A stretch of 64,000 bases of DNA, from NCBI GenBank assembly GCA_032716605.1, contig CM064552.1, positions 11,626,747-11,690,746 on the forward strand, in the 5' to 3' direction. Both the position numbers and the translations under genes were made by a program. The notes below the pieces were generated by a model. The model was not told the DNA's origin, did not search any database, and saw only the letters and a list, made by a program, of their open reading frames with translations. Origin of the DNA: Paralithodes platypus (lineage: Eukaryota > Arthropoda > Malacostraca > Decapoda > Lithodidae). Shown here piece by piece: positions 10,145-21,302 of this stretch; positions within the stretch are counted from its first letter, which is position 1, and the number at the start of each line of letters is the position of its first letter.

Positions 10145-11645
10145 CAGTCGCGCTAATAAGTAATGTCCCAGCAGTCATTACGTTTGGCTTGATCTGTTCT
10201 GTATTAATGTCTGTCAGATGTTGAATAGGAGTACAAAGGAGTACAAAGGAGTACAAAGGAAATCAAGCAACAACAGATCTAGTGACCCTTCTAGGTTGCT
10301 TGTCCTCCAAAACACTGAGGATCAAGTGTCCAAACAGTGGTTTAGAGTGGGTAAGGGAACATTGGAAAGGGAACTACTGCCCTGCCACTAACGTGGCAGG
10401 ACTAGGAAGTTAGTAGGGGACAGATGGGTTAGTAACTGAGGGGAGGATAAAGTTATTCATTTACAAACGCAGTCAGTCGCGGGTTTGATGCGAGATATTT
10501 GTCTAGGCGGAATTTAAATGAATCAACGGTGCTGCAGTCTATAACGTCTCGGGGAAGCCCATTCCACAAGTTGACAACTCGATTGAAGAAGAAATTCTTA
10601 GATTCGTGCGAGTTAAAAGATTTACCAATAATTTTGCAACCGTTTTCCCCGCGTGTAATTAGATTGGTCGATAGTGAAGTACTTACTACAGTTCATATTG
10701 TCGATGCCTTTGATGATTTTGAACACTTGAATTAAGTCGCCTCTTAATCTGCGCTGGGTTAAAGGAAATAGATTTAATTCTCTAAGACGCTCTTCGTATG
10801 GTTTGTTCTTTAGGCTAGGTATCATTTTGGTAACTCTACGTTGAACTCGTTCTAGCTTGTTTATATCTTTTTGGTAATAAGGGCACCAGGATTGAACGCA
10901 GTATTCCAGAAGAGGGCGGACTAAGGAATTGTAAAGGGTTAGGATAACTTCTTTGGATTTATGCTCAAATGACCTGCCTATAAAGCCAATTATTTTGTTT
11001 GCCTTCTTAACAACTTCTGAACATTGTTGACTCGGTTTTAGGTTACTCGATATTGTTACTCCCAGATCAGTTTCTCTGTTTACATTCTTAAGCTGAGTGC
11101 CATTCATCGAATAGTTTGCTTTCTCATTTAGGTATCCGACATGTAGTACTTTACATTTATCCGCATTGAAACTCATTTGCCAAATTTGGGCCCAACATGA
11201 CAATTTATCTAGATTGTGTTGCATATCGTCAACTTGTTCTTTTGAGAGTACGCTATTTGCAATTTTTGTATCGTCAGCAAATTTTGAGATTGTGCAGGTG
11301 AGACCCTCATCTATGTCGTTGATGTAAATTAGAAAGAGAATTGGTCCTAGTACCGATCCCTGGGGTACCCCGCTACTTACATTGGTCCATTTAGATGCCT
11401 TACCGTTTATGACTACCCTTTGCTTTCTGTTGCTGAGCCAATTTTCTATCCATTTCAACACACCGTCTTGTATTCCATGCGCTTTTAGTTTTAGCAGTAA
11501 ACGTTTGTGGGGAACTTTGTCAAAGGAACTTTGTAGGGCAGGTAAGTGTAGGAACATGTTTGTATATCTCACTCGATATGAAGAAATGAAGCTTAGATAT
11601 TGCTGATACCAATTATTGATCAAAACATACTTATTACCGCGACTG
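10145..11645. mobile_element. Tc1/mariner-like MITE carrying a nested CR1-like LINE
   Basis: The left end after TA (10143-10144) reads CAGTCGCGCTAATAAGTAATG-like. The right end, read inward from TA (11646-11647), is CAGTCGCGGTAATAAGTATG. CAGT ends and a TA target fit Tc1/mariner-type elements. Almost all of the 1.5-kb interior is a LINE fragment (next entry), so the empty MITE would be only about 190 bp. Confidence 0.65.
10225..11538 (-). pseudogene. CR1-like LINE reverse transcriptase, 5'-truncated
   Basis: The minus-strand frame (about 10622-11538) encodes the C-terminal half of a non-LTR reverse transcriptase: SFDKVPHKRLL, SGVPQGSVLGPILFLIYIND, FADDTKI (catalytic motif C) and the thumb 'LERVQRRVTKMIPSL'. 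The 5' part (endonuclease and RT motifs 1-3) is missing; the break falls just before the catalytic 'AFDKV' region, near 11538. The frame then runs into unrelated sequence. The 3' end on the minus strand is a threefold tandem of a 10-bp unit (TTTGTACTCC) at 10227-10258. Short tandem tails without poly-A are typical of CR1/L2-type LINEs. It inserted into a TA-flanked MITE. It is an untranslated relic. Confidence 0.85.
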
Positions 11646-11692
11646 TACATGATAATTATATAAAATCCCGGAGAAGAGCAGAACTATGGTCG

Positions 11693-11732
<40 letters not shown>
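11693..11732. repeat. (TG)n microsatellite
   Basis: Pure TG repeat of about 36 bp. The C-rich stretch at 11818-11950 (CCCTTATCCCTGGCGCCCTCC repeated twice in part) resembles the complement of the satellite minisatellite at 241-1400. Confidence 0.85.
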
Positions 11733-11734
<2 letters not shown>

Positions 11735-12443
11735 CGCTCTCATTCCGCCTCCACATACAATATCCTTTCATCCACGATCTACACAGGCTGGTATTCCCCA
11801 TTCGCTGTCCTCCAATAACTATTCCCCACCCACCTACCCTCACCCCAACCCCTAGCCCCCATCCTTTGACCCCTTATCCCTGGCGCCCTCCTCACCCCTT
11901 ACCCCCTTATCCCTGGCGCCCTCCCTCCCTTCTATTGCCAGACACTGAACCCCTTCGATCCTTGTACACCCTCGGACAAAAATAATGTTCCTCTATTGGT
12001 TTAATATACAAATACTCCTGCACGACACTGAACAATCCTGGACTATAGACGTTAATACCCGTAAAGGATATTTTTCACCTATAATTAGAGGGATAACCAG
12101 AGTTGAAATTATATAGGTAGAACACGACTTTTGACTGTGACTGTACATTTACACTCAAATGTCATGCCCTACCTTCATACTTTTAACTTTAATTGTCTCT
12201 ACTAACTGTAAATAAAAAAAAAATGTTTTTACATAAACAAAAACAAAAAAACATTATAATAAACAAGTTGACGAGTTGTATTTCAGTTTAATAGGAAGAT
12301 ATCCAACATTGACATTATGGAGGTAAGATACAACTTCAGAGCCAGCAGTACAATTCAAAAGTTTTCCCCCAACATAGAAGTAAAAATGTCTCAATATAAT
12401 CTCCTAATTTAGACAATCTCGATGGTTTTGAATCACCCATACA
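11733..12443. other. non-coding, no gene seen
   Basis: C-rich then AT-rich sequence with A-tracts near 12210-12260. No supportable gene. Confidence 0.4.
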
Positions 12444-12471
12444 TATGTGTGTGTGTGTGTGTGTGTGTGTT
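12444..12471. repeat. (GT)n microsatellite
   Basis: Short pure GT run. Confidence 0.85.
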
Positions 12472-12624
12472 TCAGTAAGTCTGTCGGAAATCAATCCCAG
12501 AATAGTATTATTTTTAATGTTATGCTACTTAGCCCGAGGAATACGCCATATGAAAACCCGAGGAATACGCCATTTACAAATTTTTAAACGCTGCGAATGC
12601 GAATCAATTATCGGTACCTTCGAT

Positions 12625-12750
12625 TCTGACAGAATTTGTTATATTTACCATATAAAGCAATTTTTCTGCTCCATGTGCGTATATTTTACTTGTATGAGGA
12701 ACATGTGAACAGTGAAGACCAGAAAATAGGTATAAACAGCAAAAATCCAG
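12625..12750 (+). repeat. family C retroelement, 5' fragment
   Basis: About 100 bp ('gacagaatttgttatattta' through 'gtgaacagtgaagacc') matches 42965-43075 at the 5' side of the (AAC)n-tailed retroelement there. Only this part is present. Confidence 0.5.
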
Positions 12751-13215
12751 TCAAAAAATTTATATTTGTAATAGGTCCCACCCCTATTAAGATCTTGGTA
12801 TGGCCTTTTGGTGACAACTGCCCGGGGTTGCCTGGAGCTGGATACCTGGGGATAGTGACCTCCAACATTGGCAAAAAATATCAATCATGACAAAAAATAA
12901 CTATCAGAGAAAACGTAAGTCTGTTGATAAAAAATCGCAAAAGGACACAACCGCAGATTCTTCCTCCAAGTTTAGGTTCGAAAGTGTGAATGTGGGTACT
13001 ATGAAAGGAAGGACAGGTGAGATTGCGGAGATGCTAGAGAGACGACGAGTGGATGTATGTTGTGCCCAGGAAACCCGGTGGAAAGGGGGGAATGCGAGAT
13101 GGATTACGGGTAAAAATTAACGCTTTAAGTTTATATAGAAAGGAAATGAACATGGTACAGGAGGGGTTGGTTTCCTGGTGGCAGAGAGGTGGGCAGATTG
13201 TGTTATAGAAGTTAA

Positions 13216-13653
13216 CCCGTGGAGCCCCGGCTAGTTTTGTAATGTTTGTTCACCAGAACCCGGCCGGTTTTCAAAAAAAAATTGTATTCCAGAAACAATA
13301 GCGAATGGGTTAGGAATGAAGGAAAAACCACGAAAAACCGCTCAAAAAGCTTAAAAAATGGTCCTACAGAGCCCCCGAAAACGTATTTTACAAGAGTAAA
13401 AAATTGAAGGCAATTACCCCAAAAAACCTGGTTATTGCGCGCTCATGCGCACGCACGTGGACTTTGAGAGTTTTCAACCATCGGCACGGTTGCGTGGGAT
13501 ACGTACACAGTTCCCATACAAATCTGAGCCCTCTTGAGTGGCTACACCTGAGGTTACGGTCGGCGCAATTAGGGTGACGCGTCAGGCGCGTCTCTGGGGC
13601 TGTGCGTTACATACATCGCCGACGCGTCAGACGCGTCGCTGGGGCTGTACGGG
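13216..13653. mobile_element. TTAA-flanked MITE (family G) inside LINE A
   Basis: TIRs CCCGTGGAGCCCCGG (left) and CCCGTACAGCCCCAG (right, read inward), with TTAA at 13212-13215 and 13654-13657. The related LINE copy has the empty site 'gaagttaaaaggtttaatg' at about 45586-45604. That shows one TTAA before insertion and two after, which is piggyBac-type behaviour. The 438-bp interior is non-coding with GCGTCAGGCGCGTC-like subrepeats near the right end. Confidence 0.9.
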
Positions 13654-14254
13654 TTAAAAGGCTTAATGAAAAACTGATTTTACTAAAAATGAAAGTCGGG
13701 GCGAGAGTCATAGATGTTATATCAGCATTTGCCCCCGAAGCAGGCTTAGCTAGAGATGTCAAAGACAAAGAACGGTTCTGGAATGAATTACTAGGGGTGG
13801 TTGTCGGATGCAAGGAAGGGGAGGTAGTACTGTATAGTCCATCCTCCAAATATGCGATCCTTCACATTTGCGAGGGGGGTGGGGTCAAAATTGGAAAAAA
13901 ATATAATATTCCACATTTGCGAGGTCGATTCCACATGTGCGAACCAGCCCGTAGAACTATAAGGGAAATCCGCCATTTCCTCTAAATTTGCGACCCCCTA
14001 ATCCATATTTGCGAGGAAGAAGCGGCGGATGATAGGCGAGGCGGCTGTGTTGGCTGAGGAGGACGAGCGGGGTGGGGGAGAGAGAGGTGGTGAGGCCCAG
14101 TAGGGGTGCCTCGCCTCGCCTCGGAACCCAAACGTCAAGCCAATTAAGCCAACAAACACTTTATTTAAGGTAACTGACACATCCTTTTAATATTTTCTTA
14201 TCATTTACAACTATTTCTATTTCTATTTATATTTCTAATATATTTTGGGTTTAA

Positions 14255-14725
14255 CCCTTCTGGCCCGGGGTCCCCCTCCTAAGGACAGTGTCGGGTACCC
14301 GGGCGATTTGGCCAAAAAACGTCTAGGCCTAGGCTACCGTATCTTTGTTATTTTTAACTGCTAGAAATTTCCCACGCATCTCGAAACATAGTGCGATTTC
14401 CAATCTGTAGACTGGCGTTGAGTAGAGCTCTGTAAGTCAACTGGTTCAGTTGTGATGACGATTTCCGTAGAGCGAATTTTTCCGCGATGTTGACAATATC
14501 GGAGCTTTTCAGACACTAATTTCGTCATACCATACAACAACATTGATCTCCTTCTTGTTTTCGGAGGTGCGGTGACGCAATGACCGGCTTTGTTTACATG
14601 CGTCGGACGCACGGCGTTCAGACCAAGCTGAATAGGCTTTCAAGCTTACTGCCTGTTATAAGGACACCCGGGGCCCTGCCCAACTGCCGCGGTGTCCTTA
14701 TAACAGGACAGCCGGGCTGGAAGGG
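14255..14725. mobile_element. TTAA MITE, family H copy 1
   Basis: TIRs CCCTTCTGGCCCGG and CCCTTCCAGCCCGG (read inward), bordered by TTAA at 14251-14254 and 14726-14729. The interior 'aaaacgtctaggcctaggct', 'gtagagctctgtaagtcaac' and 'tgtttacatgcgtcggac' are shared with the copies at 39761-40240 and 51660-52662. Non-coding; piggyBac-type ends. Confidence 0.88.
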
Positions 14726-15220
14726 TTAAACTCCCGCTCGAGTCGGCTCGAAGAAAACCGATAATGGTGGCACTTTAGTAAACAAAACCACACGCATATC
14801 GGTTTGGCCAAGATTACTCTGTTTAGATAAGTTTATTATGATATATAATTTAGTATTATGGTAAGTAGGCTACATACTACTGTATTATGTTGATAAGATA
14901 TAATAAGTACTGTAATGATAAGTAAATGATTGTAGGCCTTTATCGGCGATTTCGGTCACTCAGAATCTTGGCGCTTCAAATCAAAATGCTTTGAAAGTCA
15001 TAAACAACTTTACTTTATTTATTTATATATCCCATGGCCTGTCCGGGAATTGGTAAGGTTCGGATAATGACAGCTCTTATATGGGGGAGATTAGGCCTAC
15101 TGTATGTATAAATGTGTCCCACAACCGATATAAATGTACAGTACTAATTAATACGGAAATTCGGCGGGTGCCGCCCATAAGTAATTACAGTATTCCCATA
15201 AACTACCTGTATGTTGATTG

Positions 15221-15544
15221 GATTCCGGGTGGATGGGACTCGTCAGCCTTGGTTGGCAACCTGTCTAGGGGAGTAAACCTGATACAAATCCGTACTGCTT
15301 ACCTAAGGGTAAGGCAGGTTAGTGGATGGATTAGCCGAACACCACTGTAGAAAAATAGTGCTAACAAGATGCACAGAGGGCCTCGGAGTCGGACGGATCC
15401 TAAATTGAGTGGTCAATCCTGTAAGTCCTTCACTAAACTGGCACGGGTTGTCCCTCTCACAGGGAATAGGTCCGCTTGGGGGAATTCTGTGTATGGCCAC
15501 CCTCGTAAGGGGAGTAAGGCGTCCGGCAATAGATAGATAGATAG
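15221..15544 (+). mobile_element. 324-bp retroposon: unknown head plus RTE 3' tail
   Basis: Bounded by an exact 10-bp target-site duplication ATGTTGATTG (15211-15220 and 15545-15554). The 3' end is the RTE-type terminus: a GGCCACCCTCGTAAGGGGAG hairpin variant, then CGTCCGGCAATAG and ATAG repeats. The head (from 15221, containing 'ggttggcaacctgtctaggg') does not match the LINE sequences in this window. It is either a SINE parasitising the RTE machinery or an internally deleted LINE that joined a 5' UTR to its 3' terminus. No clear pol III A/B boxes were seen. Confidence 0.8.
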
Positions 15545-15773
15545 ATGTTGATTGAAATTTGTGAATTTGAAATTTGTGAGGTCGTATGTCGCCCATAATC
15601 TCGCAAATTTGGAGGATGGACTGTAATTGTGGGAGGAGACTTGAATGGACATGTCGGGGCAGGTGCCAACGGATATGAGGGCGTGCACAGAGGACAGGGT
15701 TATGGCCAAAGGAACCTGGGAGGCAAATACATACTGGAGCAGTGTACTGCCACGGGGATGGTGGTGTGTAATA

Positions 15774-16363
15774 CAGTAAACCCCCGCCCTTTCGGAATAA
15801 TCGGGGGAGACCCCTGTCAGAAAGTGTCAAAAGTCCGAAAGGGCCGAGTCAGAACTTCACACTTCAGCCATTCGGACTTGTCCGAATGGCTGAAATAATG
15901 TCCGAAGTTTATAAGTCTGAATACACATTCACCTAACCAGACAAGTCCGAAACTCGGCTCTTCGGTCCGAATGCGATTTAATTTTTCTCAGCCTTTCGGA
16001 CAAATCCGAAAGGCTGAAATAATGTCCGAAGTTTATAAATCGGAATACATATTCACCTAACCAGACAAGTCGAAACTCCGCTCTTTGGTCCGAATACGAT
16101 TTAATTTTTCTCAGCCTTTCGGACAAATCTGAAAGGCTGAACCATGAGTCCGAAGTTAAATGTAGTCCGAAGTTAAATGTAGTCCGAAGTTAAATGTAGT
16201 CTGAAAAATGTAGTCCGAAAAGTGTAGTCCGAAAAGGACGGAGGTATTTTCTGAGCCTTTCGGACAAATCTGAAAGGCTGAACTATGAGTCCGAATTGAA
16301 ATGCTCGTCCGAAAGTCTTGGAATTCCAAAAGGGCAGAGTCGAAAGGGCGGGGGGGTTTACTC
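15774..16363. mobile_element. pogo/Tigger-like MITE with internal tandem repeats
   Basis: TIRs CAGTAAACCCCCGCCCTTTC / GAGTAAACCCCCCCGCCC.., flanked by TA (15772-15773; 16364-16365). The interior has a roughly 126-bp tandem duplication (about 15885-16010 and 16011-16135) built on the palindrome TTCGGACAAATCCGAAAGG. It also has three copies of an 18-bp unit, AGTCCGAAGTTAAATGT-like (about 16148-16200). Non-coding. It interrupts the endonuclease region of LINE A. Confidence 0.85.
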
Positions 16364-16365
16364 TA

Positions 16366-18580
16366 TGTTTAGGAAGAGGATGAGCTATCTGATAACATAT
16401 GAATCAGGTGGCTCCAGTAGCCAGATAGACTACTTCCTTATCAGCAAATCTGACAGGAAATGGGTTAGAGACACTAAGATCATACCAGGTGAAGAATGCA
16501 TTCCCCAACACAAGCTACTAGTGTGTGACATGTGCCTAAGTAGAGTTCCTGTTAAAAAGAAAGTTCATTTGCCAAAAAGGAAAGTATGGTTGTTGGAAAA
16601 AGATGAGTACAGAGACAGATTCCACAACGAAATGATGGAAATCGAAAGGAGAATGGATGTTAGGCCAGATGATGTTGATGGCAAATGGAACTTTATAGAG
16701 TGCAGCCTCCTCAATACCACAGACAAAGTCTGTGGCAAAACAAAGGGACCACCCAGACATAAGTTCTCCTGGTGGTGGAACAACGATGTCGAAGCTGCAG
16801 TCAGAGAGAAGACATGTTTCAAAGTATGGAAGGAAGGTGGCAGCAAGGAAGAATACCTGTCAGCCAAACATAATGCTAGAAGAGAGGTCTACAGGGCAAT
16901 GAAAACCACACAGGACAGCATAATAGAACAAGTTTGTAGCACTAATAATACCAATGGGGTTTATAAATTAGCTAAGAATGTGAGGGACTGTAGCCACGAT
17001 GTTGTGGGTGTAAGATGCGTAAATAATGACAGCGGCATGACTGCTTACACAGAAAACGAAATCAGAGAGGCGTGGAAGGAGCATTATGAAAGACTTCTTA
17101 ATGTGAAGTTTGAATGGAACAGGGAACAGCTCAGCACTGTAGTCCCAGTACAAGGCCCTCCGCCTTTGATAGGGTACGACGCTGTTAAAAGTGCTATAGA
17201 TAAAATAAAGTCAGGAAAAGCCGCTGGGAGCTCCGGCATTGTCGCGGAGATGCTGAAAGCAGCTGGAGATATTGGGGTAAAATTGGTCACAGAGCTGCTT
17301 AATGGTATCATAAAGAAGGAAAAAATTCCCGATGCATAGCAGAAAAGTGTTATAGTAAATATATACAAAGGCAAGGGTGACTCCTTAGACGGGAAATTAT
17401 CGGGGTTTGAAACAGCTCGATCAAGTCATGAAAGTCAGCGAAAGGGTCTTTGAATGCATGATCAGGGAAAGTGTTGCTATCAGCGACATGCAGTTTGGAT
17501 TTATGCCAGGACGTGGCACAACAGATGCTATCTTCACTCTTAGGCAAATGCAAGAGAGGTACTTAGAGAAAAACAGGGAGTTATACCTAGTTTTTGTAGA
17601 TCTGGAGAAGGCCTTTGACCGGGTGCCCAGGGAGGTAGTGCAGTGGGCTATGAGAAAACTCGGAGTAGAAAAGAGGCTGGTGCGTGTGATAATAAGAATA
17701 TATGAGGGGTCACGGGCAGCAGTTAGAGTAAACGGGGGCCTGAGCGAAGAGTTCCCAGTGAAGGTTGGAGTTCACCAAGGTTCACTTCTGACCCCATTAC
17801 TGTTTGTTTTAGTCCTGGAGGCTTTGTCAAGGGAATTAAGGACAGGATTCCCATGGGAGATGATATATGCAGATGATCTAGTTCTTATCGCAGATAGTGC
17901 GCAGGAAGCAGAGGCGAAGTTCAAAGGATGGAGGGAAGGTATGGCCACCCCTTCGGGGATCACGGCATCAGGCAATAGATAGATAGATAGATGGCAAATA
18001 AGGGTCTAAGAGTTAACATGGATAAAACAAAGGTCATGATTAATGGAGTAGGGTGTGGACTATCCATGCACAGTATGTGGGAAGTAATTCAATTCAATGT
18101 TGCGTCTGTAGTGACTGGGTACACAAGAGATGTAGTGGAGCTAGAGGACCTTTGACAAGAATCATAGACTTTGAATGTGCAGTGTGCAAGGAAGATCTTG
18201 TATTAAATGACCCGCCTGTCAGTGTGGATTTCGACAGTGTAACGCTGGAGTGTGTGAATAAATTCTGCTACCTGGGCGATACGGTTTCCGCCAGAGGTGG
18301 CGCTGAAGCTAGCTCCATTGCTAGAGTCAGAAGTGGCTGGGGAAAGTTTAGAGAGCTGTTGCCACTCCTGACCATGAGAGGGCTCCCACCCCACCTTAAA
18401 GGGAAGGTGTATACCTCGTGTGTTAGGAGCGCGATGACCTATGCCTCGGAGACGTGGCCGGTTAAAGCGGAGGATGTCAATAGAATGAAATGGAATGAGA
18501 AGAGAATGGTGAGATGGATGTGTGGGGTTAATCTAAGGGACAGGGTATCGAGCGAGGAATTGAGAAGGCGACTGTAGCAT
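16366..18580 (+). pseudogene. LINE A reverse transcriptase and C-terminal domains (broken)
   Basis: The first open stretch (16366-17339) carries the endonuclease C-terminus (QIDYFLISKSDRKWV) and linker. A stop and a frameshift separate it from the RT core at 17407-17939. That core has FGFMPGRGTTDAIF, FVDLEKAFDRVPRE (motif A), GVHQGSLLTPLLFVLVLE (motif B) and YADDLVLIAD (motif C), so the catalytic Asp residues are retained. A 45-bp LINE tail then interrupts the frame. Beyond it, 18053-18577 encodes a degraded PHD-like finger (CVCSDWVHKRCSG..CAVCKEDL) and the C-terminal 'RSAMTYASETW' and 'RMVRWMCGV' segments. Stops and frameshifts make it a pseudogene. LINE products of this type act in target-primed reverse transcription. 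Confidence 0.85.
17946..17990 (+). mobile_element. 45-bp RTE 3'-tail insertion
   Basis: CACCCCTTCGGGGATCACGG...GGCAATAG followed by ATAG repeats, flanked by the duplication ATGGC (17941-17945 and 17991-17995). The related LINE copy at about 41470-41500 lacks it. It is an extremely 5'-truncated copy of the family B 3' terminus (compare 38560-38605). Confidence 0.85.
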
Positions 18581-18838
18581 TAGGAGTGTCAGTGAAGTGA
18601 TGCGCACGAGCCGACTTGGTTGGTTTGGACATGTGAAGAGAATGGATGATCAGAACTGGGTGAAGAAATGCCGGACTGTGAACGTGGGGGGAGCTGCGCG
18701 TAGGGGTGGACCTAGAATGACGTGGGCTTGGGTACTCCGGTCCGATCTCAAAATAAAGAACTTGACAACAGAGGCAGCCCTTGACAGGGCCGCCTGGAAA
18801 GCTGCCATTTAGGATGTGAGACTGTAACCACATTCTCT

Positions 18839-20600
18839 GTGGACAGAACGGTCTTTAAACTTGTATGTATGTATGTAGGGGAGGGTTGAGGCATGTGACA
18901 GACCGGATGAATAGGGTGAGAGGAGGTGGAGGGCAAGTGAAGGGAGGGACGGAGAGTTCTGACTCGACTGTAGGAAAAAGTAGAAGGAAATAAAGACGGA
19001 AAAATTAGGATAATTGAGGAGGGGTGGAATGGAGGGAGAAAGGGGGGTAGGAGAGGGAGACGGGGTAAGACACAAGCTATATATAGGCTGGAGCTAGTTG
19101 TAAACAGGCATACCACCTAATCACATATTGCTTCAATTTCACCGGTACTGTTTTTTTTTTGGGGGGGGGGAGGGGGTAGGGATATCTTCCAGAAGGCCTA
19201 TCATATTCGCCTAGCAGACACTTCCTGAAGGTCTATCGCGCTTCTTGGGTTAACTGTCATAACGTTAATATTGTTTACCCTGCATGTTTTATGTGTAAAA
19301 CCAAATAAATTACATGATACAGTATACTGTATCTGCATACTACATTTTTGTTGTGGCCAATTGCAGTAACAATCTATGCATAACCTACCTATTCATCTAT
19401 CCATTAGCAATAAATACATTTATAACCTACCTATCTATTCATTTATCAACCTACCTGTCTATCTATTCATCTAAATTCCTGCCTGTGTAACTATACATTT
19501 ATCTACCTGTGTATCTATCTACCTACCTGCCTACCAACCTATCAATCTCTCTACCTACCCACCTATCATCCTATCAAGCTGACAACCACAGTACTCCAAC
19601 GGTATGTACCACAATTGATCCCGGCCAAACCTACGAGGTGCTTCTGGTCAGTTACATCTGGATCACCTACTAACTCAGTCGCGGGCAACCATTTCAAGCC
19701 CAACTCTCATATAGGTCGTGTTGGACTACTTTGAAACTTCCTATCAAGATAATGGTTTTAAGTATTTAATATGCTTTCTAGCCGTTTACAAATTTAACTT
19801 CAATGCATTATGACCACAATTCGTTTTTTTTTAATTCATATAGCTTAAACTGCTACTAATTCAGTCACATGCCCCAATTCTTCAAACCATACTTATATCT
19901 TTAAATGAGCCCACATTAACGCTATTTATACAGTATATCATCATCATCATTATAAGTTTTTTTATATATGTATGCCTTGTTCACCACGCAGCAGCAGTTC
20001 ATGTGTCACAGTCATGTGACAGCATCTCTTTTCAGTAAATTAAGTCCTCTCACAAGACCTAATACCACACCTTTTTCAATCTACTGTACAACTAAATGCC
20101 CAACCAACTATATCCACAGTTTTCACGGTCTTTTTCACTCAGTTTTGTAATCCTTCCTCGATCGTCATCACAAAAACAGATACCTTAATCTTTTCTTCAC
20201 TCTTAAACCCCTGGAAACGTCAAATGACCAAAGTTTTTGTACCCCGGGAAACGTCAAATGAACCAAAGTTTTTGTCTTTTCCCTTCATTGGGAACTGGAC
20301 AGGGAGAGAGACACCCTCACAGTTTCAATGTTGGTCTGTCCACAGGCAAGGAAGGTTTTCTCTTGACACTTCTTCATGCTTTTACCCTCACTTAGCATCC
20401 ACTATGCCTCTTTAGTAAAAAAATACCCCCAAAATAACACAAACCCATATATTTGACTCATCAACACGGCAAGATGAAGAAGCTACAGATGATTTTGGGT
20501 GACTCTTTGAACCTTGTAGTGCGGCCAACGTAGCTATACAGTTTGGTATTACCGCTGCCTTTTGATATTACTGAGCAGTCTCTGTTACCTTTGGATACCT
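18839..20600. other. non-coding; purine-rich repeat and unique sequence
   Basis: 18880-19250 is purine-rich then contains 'ggcctatcatattcgcctag', which resembles 43910-44100 ('aggcctatcgcattcgctat'). It is therefore a diverged dispersed repeat. 19380-19570 is rich in CTAT/CTAC tetranucleotides. 20215-20275 holds a tandem duplication of 'gaaacgtcaaatgaccaaag'. No gene is evident. Confidence 0.45.
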
Positions 20601-21300
20601 TTTTTTTTTTTTTTTTTTTTTTTCTATGTGATTGAGGGAGGCAAAAGGCATAACTGCCTATAGCGAGTGCCTCCCCCATAGTTGAAAGAGTGACAGGGCC
20701 AAAATCAAGGGACGTTCGAGCCAAAATGCCTGGACACACGGAGTTTGAAGCAATTTAAGTCATAGGAAGAGGGAAAGACTGATTCTGGGAGAGAGTTCCA
20801 GAGCTCAGATGTTGAGTAGAAGAAAGTTTGAGAGTAACATTTCACTCTTGGGTTGGAGAGTTGCACAGAGTAGGGGTGGGATTGAGTTGCAAGACGGGTA
20901 CCACGTGCCCTACGTAAAGGAGGTGGTATGCACTGGGATAGCTCTGAGGAACACTGATTATTATAGTAGCGATAGAATAGCGAGAGAGATGCAACATTGC
21001 GGCGGAGAGAGAGAGATTGCAGAGAGTTGGTGAGTGGACGGGAGTTAATGATACGAAAGGCCTTCCTTTCAACTTTGTCTAGGAGAGCGGTGTGAGAGGA
21101 ACCTCCCCACACATGTGAACAATACTCAATACAAGGGCGCACTATGCCCCTGTACAGAGCAAGAAGCTGTGCAGGGGAAAAGAACCCCCTAAGGCGGTTG
21201 AGCACACCCAGCTTCTGGGAGGCTGCCTTAGCAAGACTGGTAATATGGTCCTTCCAAATGAGAGCAGAAGAAAAAGAGACACCAAGAATATTGATGTGTT
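20601..21300 (-). pseudogene. jockey-like LINE, 3' end of RT with poly-A tail
   Basis: The minus-strand frame 20705-21300 (starting in HINILGVSFSSALIWKDHIT) encodes the RT thumb and C-terminus: LNRLRGFFSPAQLLALYRG, CIEYCSHVWGG, LDKVERKAFRIIN, LWNSLPESVFP. It ends at a stop near 20705, followed by about 100 bp of 3' UTR and a poly-A tail (the poly-T run 20601-20623 on the plus strand). The LINE is 5'-truncated. A second copy of the same 3' UTR lies at 24600-24728 on the plus strand. Poly-A and thumb motifs fit the jockey clade. Confidence 0.8.
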
Positions 21301-21302
21301 CG

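Larger units (their letters stand above)
13835..15623. mobile_element. TA-flanked DNA transposon remnant with nested inserts
   Basis: Left end (T/C)AGTCCATCCTCCAAAT.TGCGA at 13835 and its inverted match ending at 15623, each bordered by TA (13833-13834; 15624-15625). The paralogous LINE at about 45750-45765 lacks it ('gaggtagaaattgtggg'). The CAGT..TA ends suggest a Tc1/mariner or pogo-type element. The 1.8 kb contains a nested TTAA MITE (14255-14725) and a nested 324-bp retroposon (15221-15544). No transposase frame is recognisable. Confidence 0.75.
12890..18838 (+). mobile_element. RTE-like LINE, family A copy 1, multiply interrupted
   Basis: A plus-strand non-LTR retrotransposon with an apurinic-type endonuclease. 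N-terminal part at about 12960-13211: RRVDVCCAQETRWKG. Central part at 13654-13834: VIDVISAFAPEAGL. Then 15626-15771: GGDLNGHVGAGANGYEG. Then 16366 onward: SSSQIDYFLISKSDRKWV, with RT, zinc finger and C-terminal domain to about 18838. It is split by a TTAA MITE (13216-13653), a TA-flanked element (13835-15623) and a second TA-flanked MITE (15774-16363). A 45-bp LINE tail is inserted at 17946-17990. Removing these joins the LINE segments in the order expected from the two other copies (38842-42360, 45510-46885). The translated order matches the RTE-like group that is often mis-annotated as 'craniofacial development protein 2-like'. The copy has no intact frame. Confidence 0.85.
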
